NCBI RefSeq assembly: GCF_944324525.1
Contig: NZ_CALUWS010000008.1
Location: 1-64,000 of the forward strand
Source: an uncultured Desulfovibrio sp.
GTDB lineage: Bacteria; Desulfobacterota; Desulfovibrionia; Desulfovibrionales; Desulfovibrionaceae
DNA length: 64,000 bases
Reading direction: 5' to 3'
The stretch's first letter is position 1. Each line of letters starts with the position of its first letter. The notes under the pieces are model-generated. The model was not told the origin of the DNA. It saw only the letters and a list, made by a program, of their open reading frames with translations, and ran no database searches. This document shows, one piece after another, positions 1 through 8,964 of the stretch. Both the position numbers and the translations under genes were made by a program.

Positions 1-5
1 GGGCA

Positions 6-198
6 GCGTCAGCAGGGAAATTGGACACAATTTCCATGCGAATCCGCCCTGGAACAATTCCACATGGAAAATGTGGACTGCTCTGGTAGCCGCGAGAGCG
101 GCTACTCGCAACCGAACACACGGAAAACCACGTTTTTTCCGTAGTGTGAGGGCCGCGTCAGCAGGGAAATTGGACACAATTTCCAGGCGAATCCGCCC
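6..198. repeat. 44-base direct repeat pair with internal hairpins
   Basis: Two near-identical copies lie at about 6-49 and 155-198, starting GCGTCAGCAGGG and ending GCGAATCCGCCC, with one visible mismatch. Each copy contains a perfect inverted repeat, GGAAATTG / CAATTTCC, around a 4-base loop. Between the copies is a second hairpin, GTAGCCGC / GCGGCTAC (86-105), and an imperfect one built on CGGAAAA / TTTTCCG. The block sits just past the stop codon of the minus-strand flagellin, so the hairpins could act in 3'-end formation. No coding sequence is recognised in 1-245. Confidence 0.6.
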
Positions 199-245
199 AA
201 GGGGGACGGCAGAGACGGGGAGGGGAAGAGGGAGGCCCGTATCTA

Positions 246-2833
246 TCAGCCGATGAGGCTGAGCAGCATATACGGGAAACTGTTGGCCTGACTGAGCATG
301 GCCGTCGCGGACTGCGTCAGCACCTGGTTGCGCACGAACTGCGTCATCTCCTGCGCTACGTCCACGTCGGAAATGCGCGATTCGGCGTTCTGGAGGTTTT
401 CGGCCTGGATGGTGAGGTTGGTAACGGTGTTTTCCAGCCGGTTTTGCAATGCGCCGAGGTGCGCGAGGATCGCATCCTTGGAAACGATGGCCCGGTCTAT
501 GGCCACGAGGGCTCTTTGGGCCGCCTCCTGGGTGGAGATGGTATAGCCGGCGGCAGCTGTGGCCTCTCCTGTAAAGCGTTCTTCATAGGTGACTTTTATG
601 GTGGTTGTGACGGACGGCCGCAAATTGTCAAGGATGAGCTTGTCCGCGGGATCGTTCGGATCGAGCCCTGTTCGCGTAGGATTGGTGGGATCGGCAGCAA
701 AAGAAGCGCCATCATCCGCCGTATAGTAGTGTAAACCTGTTCGGACGTCTTCATAGACAAGGTATTCCGCAGGATAGGGTAGCTCCTTGATGTAGTTTGT
801 TGTCATGGAAACAGGTTCAAGATTGGCGATGGTATTCAAATCGCCGGGATTGTTTTTGCTCAAAGCGATAGACGTAAAATCTTTTGGATTTGTAAGATAG
901 TTTGTCTTGCTCCCAAATGACATGGTATAATATTTTTTATTTGTAGTTTTGTCTATATACGAATCAAGAGGGATTAAAATCTGTTTATTTTCCTGTTCTG
1001 GTCGGAGCATGGCGATGAGCGAATTGTCAGTGACTTTGTTTTTGAGCTGCTGATCATAGTAGAAATTCTTTCCATCAAGCGAATAGTATCGATCAAGCGT
1101 ATTTATTTTATTATAAACCTTCAGGTCGTATCCAGGTTTTACGATGCCATGATCGACAATATTGGCCATTATGTCGGCATAGTTTGGATCAGATTTATCA
1201 ATGATGCTCCCTGACGGATCATTCAGGTCCGTAAAAATGTTTTGTTTATTATCAGCGGAGTAGTATACCAGCGAAGGATTGCGCTGGTCCCTGTACACCT
1301 GATATTCGATATATGTATGGAGGGTTCTGTTGACTGGCGTCAGTTTGGCGATCTCCGCATCATCCTTTCCCGCACTCAGATCGGCGAACTCGGGAGCATA
1401 CAGCTTGTTTTCGGTATAGAATGTTTTTCCATTATCGAAAGAGTAATATTTTACATTTGTATCCGAATGGATAAAAGTTTTGTAGATGGTATATGTGATT
1501 TCCTGTTTCGGAAGAACGACAAGCCTGTTGATGACAGCCGAGTCCAGAAATGGCGTTGAATTCGGATTGGCGGTCGTATACACGGTTTGCAGATTGTCAT
1601 TGCTGTAGTATCTTTTCTGGGTAACGGGATCCTGATATGTAATGAATTCAATGTCCGTTGTCATTTTGAATGTTTTTTGTTCGACAACCTTATTGAGCGT
1701 ATCTATGATTTTTCGATCATCAGGATTGACGGAGGACAATATATTCGATGTTGGTCTGCTTACATTTTTAACAAAAGTTTTTCCGCTGTTGCAGGTATAA
1801 TACGATACTCCATTCGGATCTTTGTATTCATTCCATGTTATTACTACTTCATAGTCGTTTCCTGTCGCTGTCAGTCTGTTGATAAGGTCATTGTAATTCG
1901 GGGAGTTTTGGTCAACAAGTCCATCGTAAAAGTTGTTTATATCTGTAGTATATCTATTTCCGAATTTCTGCTTGTAATATATCTTGCCATCAACACTATC
2001 GTAGTATTCATCATATTGCTCTGTTGTTGTTCTTGTGGAATTTTTCATTTGTAATCTTTCAATGATTTCCTTGTCATTTTCCGCATCGAGTGCGGTTTCA
2101 AAAGGTTTTTGATGATTTTCATAGAATATTTCCCCGTCTGTATAGTATGTTTTTCCTGAATCTGGATCGACATAAACGGTATAAGTGTTTTTTTGCTTGA
2201 ATGTCTGCTGTGTTTCCACCAGCGTTTCCACACGGACGCGGGTCACGCCCGCTTCCGTATACTGGGAGGTGCTGCCGACACCCAATGCCCCGGCGGTACA
2301 GTTGCCGATGGTGATGTAGTAATAATCTTCCGCCGAATCGTTGGCCGTGCCGAAATGCACCTTCAGCGCGCCGGTGGACGAAAGACCGCTGCCGTCGTGT
2401 ACGCCGGACAGAGAGCCGTCCAAGAGTTTGACGCCGTTGAACGCGGTGGAATTGGCGATGCGGTCGATCTCCGAAGCCATGTGCTGATATTCGGATTCGA
2501 TGAGCAGCCGCTGTATGGAATCATAGGTCCCGGTGGCCGCCTGTTCGGCCAGTTCTTTCATGCGGATGAGCTTTTCATCGATGATGGCCAGCGCTCCGTC
2601 GGCGGTCTGGATGAGGGATACGGCATCATTGGCATTGCGCGGCCTTGTCCCAGCGTACGGATATCCGCGCGCATCAGTTCCCGGATGGCAAGGCCTGCCG
2701 CATCGTCCGCCGCGGAATTCACGCGCAGGCCGCTGGACAGGGCTTTCGTCGAGGAGGACAGACGGGCATAGTGACAGGTCAGGTTCCTGGCCACATTGGG
2801 CGCCATCAGATTCGTGTTGAGGAAAAGTCCCAT
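246..2833 (-). pseudogene. flagellin with a giant repeat-built variable domain, frameshifted near 2641
   Basis: This is a flagellin, the subunit of the extracellular flagellar filament. The N-terminal D0/D1 region begins at the ATG at 2833 (MGLFLNTNLMAPNVARNL, then SGLRVNSAADDAAGLAI) behind an AGGAG-type ribosome site. At about 2641 the reading frame shifts: the first frame runs RADIRTLGQG, and the next residues expected in a flagellin (RNANDAVSLIQTADG) are in another frame. One missing base (a T on the coding strand) explains it. The second frame continues through D1, a repeat insert of about 540 residues, and the conserved C-terminal domain ending SYMLLSLIG-like (PYMLLSLIG). Restoring the frame gives about 860 residues, against 317 for the other flagellin in this window. 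As written, translation would stop at 2558 after 91 residues, so I call it a pseudogene, but a sequencing error or phase variation is possible. Confidence 0.8.
600..2235 (-). repeat. nine tandem divergent protein repeats inside the flagellin
   Basis: Within the flagellin variable region I count nine degenerate units of about 52-68 residues. Each has a Tyr-Tyr anchor followed by S/T-x-D-x-G/K and then F/Y-Y/T-T/E, for example KYYSFDNGKTFYTE and LHYYTADDGASF. Units end with a D-P-x-D-x-x-I-I-x-x-L-like segment. The anchors fall near 2140, 1975, 1797, 1604, 1443, 1262, 1084, 927 and 724. The DNA is visibly richer in A+T than the flanks and the units are not identical at the DNA level, so the array is old or imported. 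Function is unknown; a surface-exposed filament domain is the expected location. Confidence 0.75.
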
Positions 2834-2942
2834 GGAAACTCCTCATCAGGACACCGCTAAGCGTGCGGGGCTGCCATGCGCTGCCAAGACCGGAACAGTC
2901 CCACGGGCACTTCACACGCTCATTTCGGAAAAACAACACAGC

Positions 2943-3065
2943 TAGAGCATTTTCAGTTTCAAGGCCTACGGCCTGTCGTTTCGCGGAAGAAACGTGGTTT
3001 TTCCGCTCACGTTTGGCCGGGCGTGTGCGGGTCACCCGCCTTCTGTCCTTTTCAAAAAGAAAGCG
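2943..3065 (+). repeat. dispersed repeat family A, copy 1 (first hairpin degenerate)
   Basis: Starts TAGAGCATTTTCAG, lacks most of the first palindrome, keeps the GGCCTGTCGTTTCGCGGA block, the GTTTTTCCGC hairpin arm and the final CTTTTCAAAAAG. It lies in the 700-base gap upstream of the frameshifted flagellin. The rest of that gap (3066-3344) is A+T-rich and then G-rich, with no recognisable gene. Confidence 0.6.
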
Positions 3066-3344
3066 ATTTATGTATATTTTGCTGTTTTTTACCATTTTGT
3101 TGAAATAAGGGCAAGCCGTCCGCACATCTGAGACAAAAAGGAAATTTTGAGTAAGATAGCAAGGATAAGCGAGTTCTATCAGGTTGTAACAAATGACAAT
3201 CCCTATCAGGTAAAGTACGGGAGGGCAGGGGGGCGCAGCTCTCCGGTGATGAGACGGCGCGGGGATGGCGGCTGTGGCGAGCGAAGGGGAGGCCTGGCCG
3301 CCGCAGGAGGGGCGGCGGATGGGACGCCCCGGAGGAGACGAGGA

Positions 3345-3377
3345 AAGGAAAAGGGGAGACGTAAATCGTCTCCCCTT
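3345..3377 (-). terminator. intrinsic terminator after hypE
   Basis: An 11-bp perfect stem (AAGGGGAGACG, 3351-3361, with CGTCTCCCCTT, 3367-3377) encloses a 5-base loop. On the minus strand it is followed by TTTTCCTTTCC. It lies about 160 bases past the hypE stop codon, at the end of the long minus-strand gene series. Confidence 0.6.
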
Positions 3378-3522
3378 GAGCATTTTCAGTTTGAAACGCG
3401 TTGCGTTTCAAACCATACGGCCTGTCGTTTCGCGGAAAAAACGCGGTTTTTCCGCTTGGTTTGGGCCGGGCGGCGCTGTCGGCCGCCTCGCGTTTTACCT
3501 TTTTCAAAGTTAAAACGCTCTT
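3376..3522 (+). repeat. dispersed repeat family A, copy 2 (full length, type copy)
   Basis: This copy shows the whole family A structure. In order: a terminal GAGCATTTT; palindrome 1 (GTTTGAAACGC 3389-3399 with GCGTTTCAAAC 3403-3413); the spacer CATACGGCCTGTCGTTTC; palindrome 2 (GCGGAAAAA 3432-3440 with TTTTTCCGC 3447-3455); palindrome 3 built on GGCGGC / GCCGCC; an arm pair around CTTTTTCAAAG; and a closing AAAACGCTCT that mirrors the start. Intergenic and non-coding. The structure resembles a REP/BIME or MITE-like element; no transposase is visible nearby. Confidence 0.8.
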
Positions 3523-3535
3523 GTGCATCACGTAT

Positions 3536-4570
3536 TCAGCAGATCCGCGGCAGTTGCGCGCCCTCGAGCATGCCGAGCAGGCGCTGCCCGCCAATGAGGG
3601 TACGCAGGACGACCTGTCCGGCGCGTTCCGCACCGACGGTGCCTATGCGGGCGGCTTCCCGGCCGTAAGGCGTGGAGCGCATGGCCGCAAGCACGGTATC
3701 GGCCAGAGCTTCGGGCACGATGCAGAGACATTTGCCCTCATTGGCCAGGTAGAGCGGATCAAGGCCGAGGAAGGAGCAGCCGCTGCGCACCGTCTCATGG
3801 ACAGGGATGGCCTGCTCGTCCAGTTCGATGCTGACGCCGGACTGCTCGGCGATCTCGTTGAGGGTGGTGGCCAGTCCGCCTCGGGTGGGATCGCGCAGCA
3901 CATGGACCTCGCCGGGCATGCCCGCCGCCTCGGCAGCGGCGAAGACGGCGCGGACAAGGCCGTTGAGCGGCGCGGAGTCGGAACGTACGTCGGTCAGGAA
4001 GGAAAGACCTTCCCGGCTGCCCATGATGGTCAGGCCGTGGTCGCCCACCGCCCCGCTCACCAGCACAGCATCGCCCGGACGCGCCCGATGGCCGGAAGGC
4101 TCGGTCTGCACGAGCAGATGGCCGATGCCCGTGGTGTTGATGAACAGCTGGTCGCAGGCCCCGCGCTGCACCACCTTGGTGTCCCCGGTGACGATCTGCA
4201 CCCCGGCCTCCCGCGCGGCGGCGGCCATGTCGGCGGCCACCCTGTCCAGCGTGGCGAGAGGGAGGCCCTCCTCGATGATGAAAGCGCAGCTCAGATAGCG
4301 TACGTCGCCGCCAAGCATGCTCACGTCATTGACGGTGCCGTGCACGGCAAGGGTGCCGATGCTGCCGCCGGGGAAAAAAAGGGGCGTGACGGTGTAGGAG
4401 TCCGTGCTCATGGCCAGCGGCCTGTCGTGAGCGGAAGCCACGGGCAGCAGGGCCGCGTCGTCCATGCGGTCAAGAAGGGGATTGGCGAAATGGCGCAGGA
4501 AGCACTGGCTGATGAGGCGCTGCGAGGCGCGGCCGCCGCTTCCGGCATCCAGCAGAATGCAGTCATCCAT
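3536..4570 (-). CDS. hypE: hydrogenase maturation carbamoyl dehydratase HypE
   Basis: HypE takes the carbamoyl group made by HypF on its C-terminal cysteine and dehydrates it with ATP to a thiocyanate, the source of the CN ligands of the NiFe hydrogenase site. The 344-residue protein has the usual length. It opens with GSGGRASQRLI, contains the DSYTVTPLFFPGGSIG and GTVNDVSMLG segments and the GDTKVV ATP-site region of the PurM/AIR synthase fold, and ends in the diagnostic PRIC tail with the modified cysteine as last residue. It is last in the minus-strand series, after hypD, with a family B repeat between them. The ribosome site is weak, so the start is likely but not certain. Confidence 0.95.
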   Translation of the reverse strand: MDDCILLDAGSGGRASQRLISQCFLRHFANPLLDRMDDAALLPVASAHDRPLAMSTDSYTVTPLFFPGGSIGTLAVHGTVNDVSMLGGDVRYLSCAFIIEEGLPLATLDRVAADMAAAAREAGVQIVTGDTKVVQRGACDQLFINTTGIGHLLVQTEPSGHRARPGDAVLVSGAVGDHGLTIMGSREGLSFLTDVRSDSAPLNGLVRAVFAAAEAAGMPGEVHVLRDPTRGGLATTLNEIAEQSGVSIELDEQAIPVHETVRSGCSFLGLDPLYLANEGKCLCIVPEALADTVLAAMRSTPYGREAARIGTVGAERAGQVVLRTLIGGQRLLGMLEGAQLPRIC

Positions 4571-4617
4571 AAGGAGTTCTCGGCAAGGTTAAAGGCTGGG
4601 GTGCGTATCCATGTATA

Positions 4618-4791
4618 GTAAATTTAATAGATAAGGAAAATACGTTGTACTTGCTCCGCTTGCCTTTGGGGCAAGGTCATCCCGGGTCCCCGACTCATCT
4701 CCGGTAAAAACGCGTTGGGGAAGGGATGGGGGGCTTGGAGGGAAGGGGAACCTCCTCCCGCGCGAGGCGAGGGGTTCCCCCTTCCCCCAAA
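4618..4791 (+). repeat. dispersed repeat family B, copy 1
   Basis: Lies between hypD and hypE. An A+T-rich start is followed by GCTTGCCTTTGGGGCAAGG, then CCGGTAAAAACGCGTTGGGG, then a long G/C hairpin (GGGGAACCTC / GAGGGGTTCCCC-like arms around CCCGCGCGAGGC, about 4740-4788). The same order of blocks appears near 6042, 57508 and, reversed, near 28375. No coding sequence is recognised. Confidence 0.6.
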
Positions 4792-4807
4792 CAAACAGCA
4801 AATAGCG

Positions 4808-5965
4808 TTAATTGTCCTCATTTCGGGCGTATTTGAAATAGGCGGCGCAACTGCCTTCGGTGGAGACCATGCATGGGCCGACGGGGGTCGCCGGCGTACA
4901 GGCCTTGCCGAAGAGGGGGCATTGCGGCGGCGTGAGGCGTCCCTTGAGGACCTGGCCGCAGCGGCAGCCGGGCAGGGGGGGCACGTCGGGCAGGCGCATA
5001 TCCAGACGGCGCATGGCGTCAAAGCGGGCAAATCCATCACGCAGAGCCAGGCCGCTTTGCGGGATGCGGCCAATGCCGCGCCACAGGGCGTCGGCAGGCT
5101 GGAAACACTGATCCAGCAGGGCGCGGGCGCGGGGGTTGCCGCCATCGTCCACGGCGCGGGCATAGGCATTGACCACCTCGGCCTGGCCGTCCCTGCGTTG
5201 TTCGGCCATAAGGCAGAGGGCCAGCAGGATGTCCGCCGGTTCAAAGCCGCCCACCACGGCGGGCACACGGTATTCTTCGGCAAGGAAGGCGTAGGGGGCC
5301 AGCCCGAGGATGGTGGAGACATGGCCCGGCAGCAGGAAGGCTTCGATGGGCTGCTCCTGCTGCTGCGGATCGTCCAGCAGGGCGCGCAGGGCGGGGGGCA
5401 CGAGCTTGTGCAGGGAAAGCACGCAGAAGTTGTCCAGTCCTCGTTGCCGGGCGGTCAGGATGGTGGCGGCCACCGTGGGGGCGGTGGTCTCAAAGCCGAT
5501 CCCCAGAAAGACCACCATGTCTCCCGGATGCTCGGCGGCCAGCGTCAGCGCATCGAGCGGCGAATAGACGATCTCGACGCGCGCGCCCTGGGCCTTGGCG
5601 TGTTTGAGGCTTTTGCCGCCGGGGCCCGGCACGCGCAGCAGATCGCCGAAGGTGGCCAGGATGATGCCGTCACGCCCGGCAAGATCGAGAAAGGCGGCCA
5701 CTTCCGCGTCATGGGTGACGCAGACGGGGCAGCCCGGCCCGGAAAGATGCCGCACCTGTTCCGGCAGCAGCGAACGCAGACCGCTTTGGAAGATGGAAAC
5801 GGTATGCGTGCCGCAGACTTCCATGAAGCGCAGGCTGCGGCCGTCAAGCGCCGCCTGCAGACGATCCAGCAGGCTGCGGCAGAGCTGCGGGTCCCGCAGG
5901 GCGGCGGTCAGGCGGGAGGACGGGTTGTCGAAAGCTGGGCTCGGGGATGTGGGCTGTTCCGCCAT
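4808..5965 (-). CDS. hypD: hydrogenase formation scaffold protein HypD
   Basis: HypD is the iron-sulfur scaffold on which, with HypC, the Fe(CN)2CO unit of NiFe hydrogenases is assembled in the cytoplasm. The 385-residue protein has the family landmarks in order: MEVCGTHTVSIF, GPGCPVCVT, GFETTAPTVAA, LSLHKLVPPALRALL, GHVSTILG, VVGGFEPADILLAL, and the C-terminal cysteine cluster CRCGQVLKG...CPLFGKAC...GPCMVSTEGSC that binds the 4Fe-4S cluster and supplies redox cysteines. A TGAGGAAC ribosome site precedes the ATG at 5965. It lies upstream of hypE in the same direction; hypA, B, C and F are not in the window. Confidence 0.96.
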   Translation of the reverse strand: MAEQPTSPSPAFDNPSSRLTAALRDPQLCRSLLDRLQAALDGRSLRFMEVCGTHTVSIFQSGLRSLLPEQVRHLSGPGCPVCVTHDAEVAAFLDLAGRDGIILATFGDLLRVPGPGGKSLKHAKAQGARVEIVYSPLDALTLAAEHPGDMVVFLGIGFETTAPTVAATILTARQRGLDNFCVLSLHKLVPPALRALLDDPQQQEQPIEAFLLPGHVSTILGLAPYAFLAEEYRVPAVVGGFEPADILLALCLMAEQRRDGQAEVVNAYARAVDDGGNPRARALLDQCFQPADALWRGIGRIPQSGLALRDGFARFDAMRRLDMRLPDVPPLPGCRCGQVLKGRLTPPQCPLFGKACTPATPVGPCMVSTEGSCAAYFKYARNEDN

Positions 5966-6041
5966 GATGCTGGTTCCTCAGGAAAAAAACGGGGTTGGTG
6001 ATCCCTCAGCGACGCGCAGAGCGCCGAGCACGGCACGTTCC

Positions 6042-6126
6042 CCCTGAAAAAGCGCGCTGGGGGAGGGGTGGGGCCTGGGGGAGGGGAACCCCCTCCCGCG
6101 CGAGGCGAGGGGGTTCCCCTCCCCCA
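6042..6126 (+). repeat. dispersed repeat family B, copy 2
   Basis: CCTGAAAAAGCGCGCTGGGG is followed by GGGGTGGGGC and then a near-perfect hairpin with arms GGGGAGGGGAACCCCCTC and GAGGGGGTTCCCCTCCCC (about 6077-6125) around CCGCGCGAGGC. It lies between argC and hypD and would be transcribed in any argC-hypD readthrough RNA, where the stem could slow or stop transcription. Confidence 0.6.
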
Positions 6127-6159
6127 AAAAGAACAGGCCGACTGTCTGGTCGCCACGTT

Positions 6160-7215
6160 CTACGGCATGAGGGGGGCCAGTTGCAGCCCGGTCTCCACCG
6201 GCAGGCCGCACATGAGATTGGCGTTGGCGATGGCCTGCCCGGACGCGCCGCGACAGAGGTTGTCGATGGCGGAGACGATGATGAGCCGCGAAGTGCGCGG
6301 ATCGACCACAAGGCCGATATCGCAGAACATGGTGCCGCGGACATTGCGTGTCTCCGGCAGGTTGCCCTTGGGCAGGACGCGTACCCAGCGGCTGCCGGCC
6401 CAGGTGCGGACATAGGCGGCGTGCACCTCGTCCAGCGTGGTTTCCGGCCGTTTGAGCTTGGTGTAGATGGTGGAGAGGATGCCGCGGTTCATGGGGACAA
6501 GGTGCGTATTGAAGGAAAGGGTCACCGGCTTGCCCGCCAGCAGGGAGACCTCCTGTTCGATCTCCGGCGTATGGCGGTGCTTGCCGAGGCCGTAGGCCCG
6601 GAAGGTGTCCGCCACTTCGCAGAACAGGGAGGGCACGACGCCCTTGCGCCCGGCGCCGGTGGTGCCGGACTTGGCGTCGATGACGATGTCCTCGGCCTCG
6701 ATGAAGTCGTTCTTGAAGGCGGCATACAGGCCCAGGATGGCCGAGGTGGGGTAACAGCCGGGATTGGCGATCAGATAGGTCTTGGCGGCCTCGGCGGCGT
6801 AGAGTTCCGGCAGGCCGTAGACCGCCTGGGGCAGGAATTCCCTGCGGGTATGCGGCACATACCACTGCTCGTATACGTCCACATCCCGCAGGCGGAAGTC
6901 GGCGGACAGGTCCACGACCTTGGTCCCTTCATTGACGAGGTCGGCGGCCATTTCCATGGACTTGCCGTGCGGGACGGCCAGGAAGACCACATTGCACTCG
7001 CGCGCCATGCGGCGCGGTTCATATTCGGTGATCACCACCTCCGACCCGGAGAAACGCTCCAGGAAGGGGTAGAACTCCCCAAGGCGGCGTCCGGCCTCGG
7101 CTCGGGAACAGGCCATGTTCAGGCGCATGCAGGGATGGGTCGCCAGCAGGCGGGCAAGTTCCATTCCGGTATAGCCGGTAATGCCCACAAGACCGGCGCG
7201 AATCATGTCAGGCAT
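6160..7215 (-). CDS. argC: N-acetyl-gamma-glutamyl-phosphate reductase
   Basis: ArgC performs the NADPH-dependent reduction of N-acetylglutamyl phosphate to the semialdehyde, the third step of arginine synthesis. The 351-residue protein starts with the dinucleotide-binding segment RAGLVGITGYTGMELARLL, has the substrate segment FLAVPHGKSM, and carries the active-site cysteine in ANPGCYPTSAILGL. The C-terminal half has HRHTPEIEQEV and VPMNRGILSTIY, typical of the family. I chose the ATG at 7215, preceded by AAAGGAGCG at good spacing; the frame stays open further upstream but that part has no family similarity. No other arg genes are adjacent. Confidence 0.96.
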   Translation of the reverse strand: MPDMIRAGLVGITGYTGMELARLLATHPCMRLNMACSRAEAGRRLGEFYPFLERFSGSEVVITEYEPRRMARECNVVFLAVPHGKSMEMAADLVNEGTKVVDLSADFRLRDVDVYEQWYVPHTRREFLPQAVYGLPELYAAEAAKTYLIANPGCYPTSAILGLYAAFKNDFIEAEDIVIDAKSGTTGAGRKGVVPSLFCEVADTFRAYGLGKHRHTPEIEQEVSLLAGKPVTLSFNTHLVPMNRGILSTIYTKLKRPETTLDEVHAAYVRTWAGSRWVRVLPKGNLPETRNVRGTMFCDIGLVVDPRTSRLIIVSAIDNLCRGASGQAIANANLMCGLPVETGLQLAPLMP

Positions 7216-7342
7216 GGGGATCGCTCCTTTGGTATGAGGGTTGGCAGGGACGCGTGGCGGCGTCTCGGGTATGCTGGGACGGTCTTCGCTCCCCCACGGG
7301 CGCTTCCCCGGCGGAGAGCGCCTGCGGGGCCGCATGTCGGCA

Positions 7343-7654
7343 TCAGGCCTTGCCCTGTCCCGGATCGCCCGTCGCACCGCATTTCATGACGTATTTCATG
7401 CGCAGCTCGTAGAGCAGGCTTTCCAGCAGGCGGCGCTCCTGGTCATCGAGGCCCTGGGTGGTCTTGCGATGCAGCATTTCCAGCATGTCGATGCTGTGCC
7501 GGGCCAGACGGGGATGCATGGCCTGGACGCCGGTCTCGGGATTGGGCACTTCCCCGAGCTGCACCAGCGCCGCGGAAGCCAGCGACATGATAAAGGTGGA
7601 AAAGGTGACTTCCGGCAGAGCGTCCCGGGTGGGGCCGTCGTTGTTCTGACTCAT
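7343..7654 (-). CDS. DUF1844 family small protein
   Basis: A 103-residue cytosolic protein of the DUF1844 type, whose function is not established. The segment VTFSTFIMSLASAALVQLGEV followed by MHPRLARHSIDMLEMLHRKT and LDDQERRLLESLLYELRMKYV is the family pattern: a predicted helical bundle. The start at 7654 is supported by an AGGAAC ribosome site (complement of GTTCCTTTG). It sits 67 bases after the aminotransferase gene and 127 bases before argC in the same direction, so co-transcription is likely. Confidence 0.85.
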   Translation of the reverse strand: MSQNNDGPTRDALPEVTFSTFIMSLASAALVQLGEVPNPETGVQAMHPRLARHSIDMLEMLHRKTTQGLDDQERRLLESLLYELRMKYVMKCGATGDPGQGKA

Positions 7655-7721
7655 GCTGCGTGTTCCTTTGCTCCGGCAGGCGCGGCCTGACCGGCAGTGG
7701 GTGACGAAAGGGCAGAGGCCG

Positions 7722-8906
7722 CTAGCCGTGATGCCGTATGACCGGCGTACCGGGAGGAAGGGCAAGGGCCGCCTCGTAGGCGGCAAGGCCCTGCTCCAGA
7801 TAGTCCCGCGCGCCGCTGTAGCCGCCCACGGCGAAGATGCAGCGGTTCAGCGCGAAAAGACCGGCCGTCACGTCGGCCCAGTCCACCCAGCCCATATGGC
7901 CGATGCGTACGATGCGGCCCTTGAGCTGATCCTGTCCGCCGGCCATGACGACGCCGTAGGTGTCCTGCGCCAGGCGCAGCACTTCCACGCCATCGACGCC
8001 CGCCGGCAGGCAGACGCTGGTGATGCCCCAGGCGAAGTGGGAGGGGGCAAAGAGCTCGAGCCCCATGACGGAAAGGGCGGTGCGGGTGAGCATGGTCAGG
8101 GCCCACTGCTTGCGGTAGATCGCCTCCAGCCCGTCCTTGAGCAGGATGTCCAGGCTGACGTCCAGCCCCACGAGCAGGTTGACCGGCGAGGTGAAGAGCG
8201 TCTGCCCCTTGAGCACGTTGTCGCGCTCCTTGGGGAGATTGAAGTAGAAGCAGCCGGAGGGGATGCTCTCGGCCTTGCGCCAGGCCCGCGCGGAAAGGGC
8301 CAGCAGGGCCAGACCGGGCGGCAGCATCAGGCCTTTCTGCGAGCCGGTCAGCAGGCAGTCGATGCCCCAGTCGTCCATGGGACAGGGGGAGAGCCCCACG
8401 GCGGAGATGCCGTCCGCCACCAGCAGGACGTCGCGCGTGCGGGTGATGGCCGCCACCTCGCGCACGGGATGCAGGACGCCGGTGGACGTCTCGGAAAGCT
8501 GCATGAGCACGCCGCGGATGCCGGGATCGGCCTCCAGCGCCTTTTCCACGGCGGCGGGCTCCACGGCGCAGCCCCACGGCACGTCAAGCCGCACGCATTC
8601 CAGACCGCGGGCGGCGGCGATATGCTGCCAGCGTTCGCCGAATTTGCCGCCGTTGACCACAAGCACCTTGTCGCCGGGCGCAAAGAGGCTGTGCACGGCC
8701 GCCGTCATGGCGCCCGTTCCGGAACAGGAGAGAGGGAGCACGGGCTGTTCCGTGCCGAAAAGCGTCCGCAGCTTGCCCTGGACCCGCAGCATGATGTCCT
8801 TGAAGGCGGCCTTGCGGTGATGGATCATGTCCTGAGCCAGCGCAAGGCGAACCTGTTCCGGCAGAGGCGTGGGGCCGGGAGTGAGAAGACGGGGTTTGTT
8901 CAGCAT
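7722..8906 (-). CDS. class V aminotransferase, alanine/serine-glyoxylate type
   Basis: A PLP enzyme of fold type I, class V, closest in pattern to alanine-glyoxylate and serine-glyoxylate/serine-pyruvate aminotransferases. The 394-residue sequence begins RLLTPGPTPLPEQV, carries CSGTGAMTAAV (phosphate cup), LMQLSETSTGVLHPV, VADGISAVGLSP with the Asp that contacts the PLP ring, and LTGSQKGLMLPPGLA with the Schiff-base lysine. Amino donor and acceptor cannot be fixed from sequence. An AAGGAAACG ribosome site precedes the ATG. It lies 58 bases after rlmI. Confidence 0.88.
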   Translation of the reverse strand: MLNKPRLLTPGPTPLPEQVRLALAQDMIHHRKAAFKDIMLRVQGKLRTLFGTEQPVLPLSCSGTGAMTAAVHSLFAPGDKVLVVNGGKFGERWQHIAAARGLECVRLDVPWGCAVEPAAVEKALEADPGIRGVLMQLSETSTGVLHPVREVAAITRTRDVLLVADGISAVGLSPCPMDDWGIDCLLTGSQKGLMLPPGLALLALSARAWRKAESIPSGCFYFNLPKERDNVLKGQTLFTSPVNLLVGLDVSLDILLKDGLEAIYRKQWALTMLTRTALSVMGLELFAPSHFAWGITSVCLPAGVDGVEVLRLAQDTYGVVMAGGQDQLKGRIVRIGHMGWVDWADVTAGLFALNRCIFAVGGYSGARDYLEQGLAAYEAALALPPGTPVIRHHG

Positions 8907-8964
8907 GGCGTTTCCTTCAGGGCCCGGCCTGCCGCCGGGCGGTTAGTGGGCGGAGCGCGGCCGG

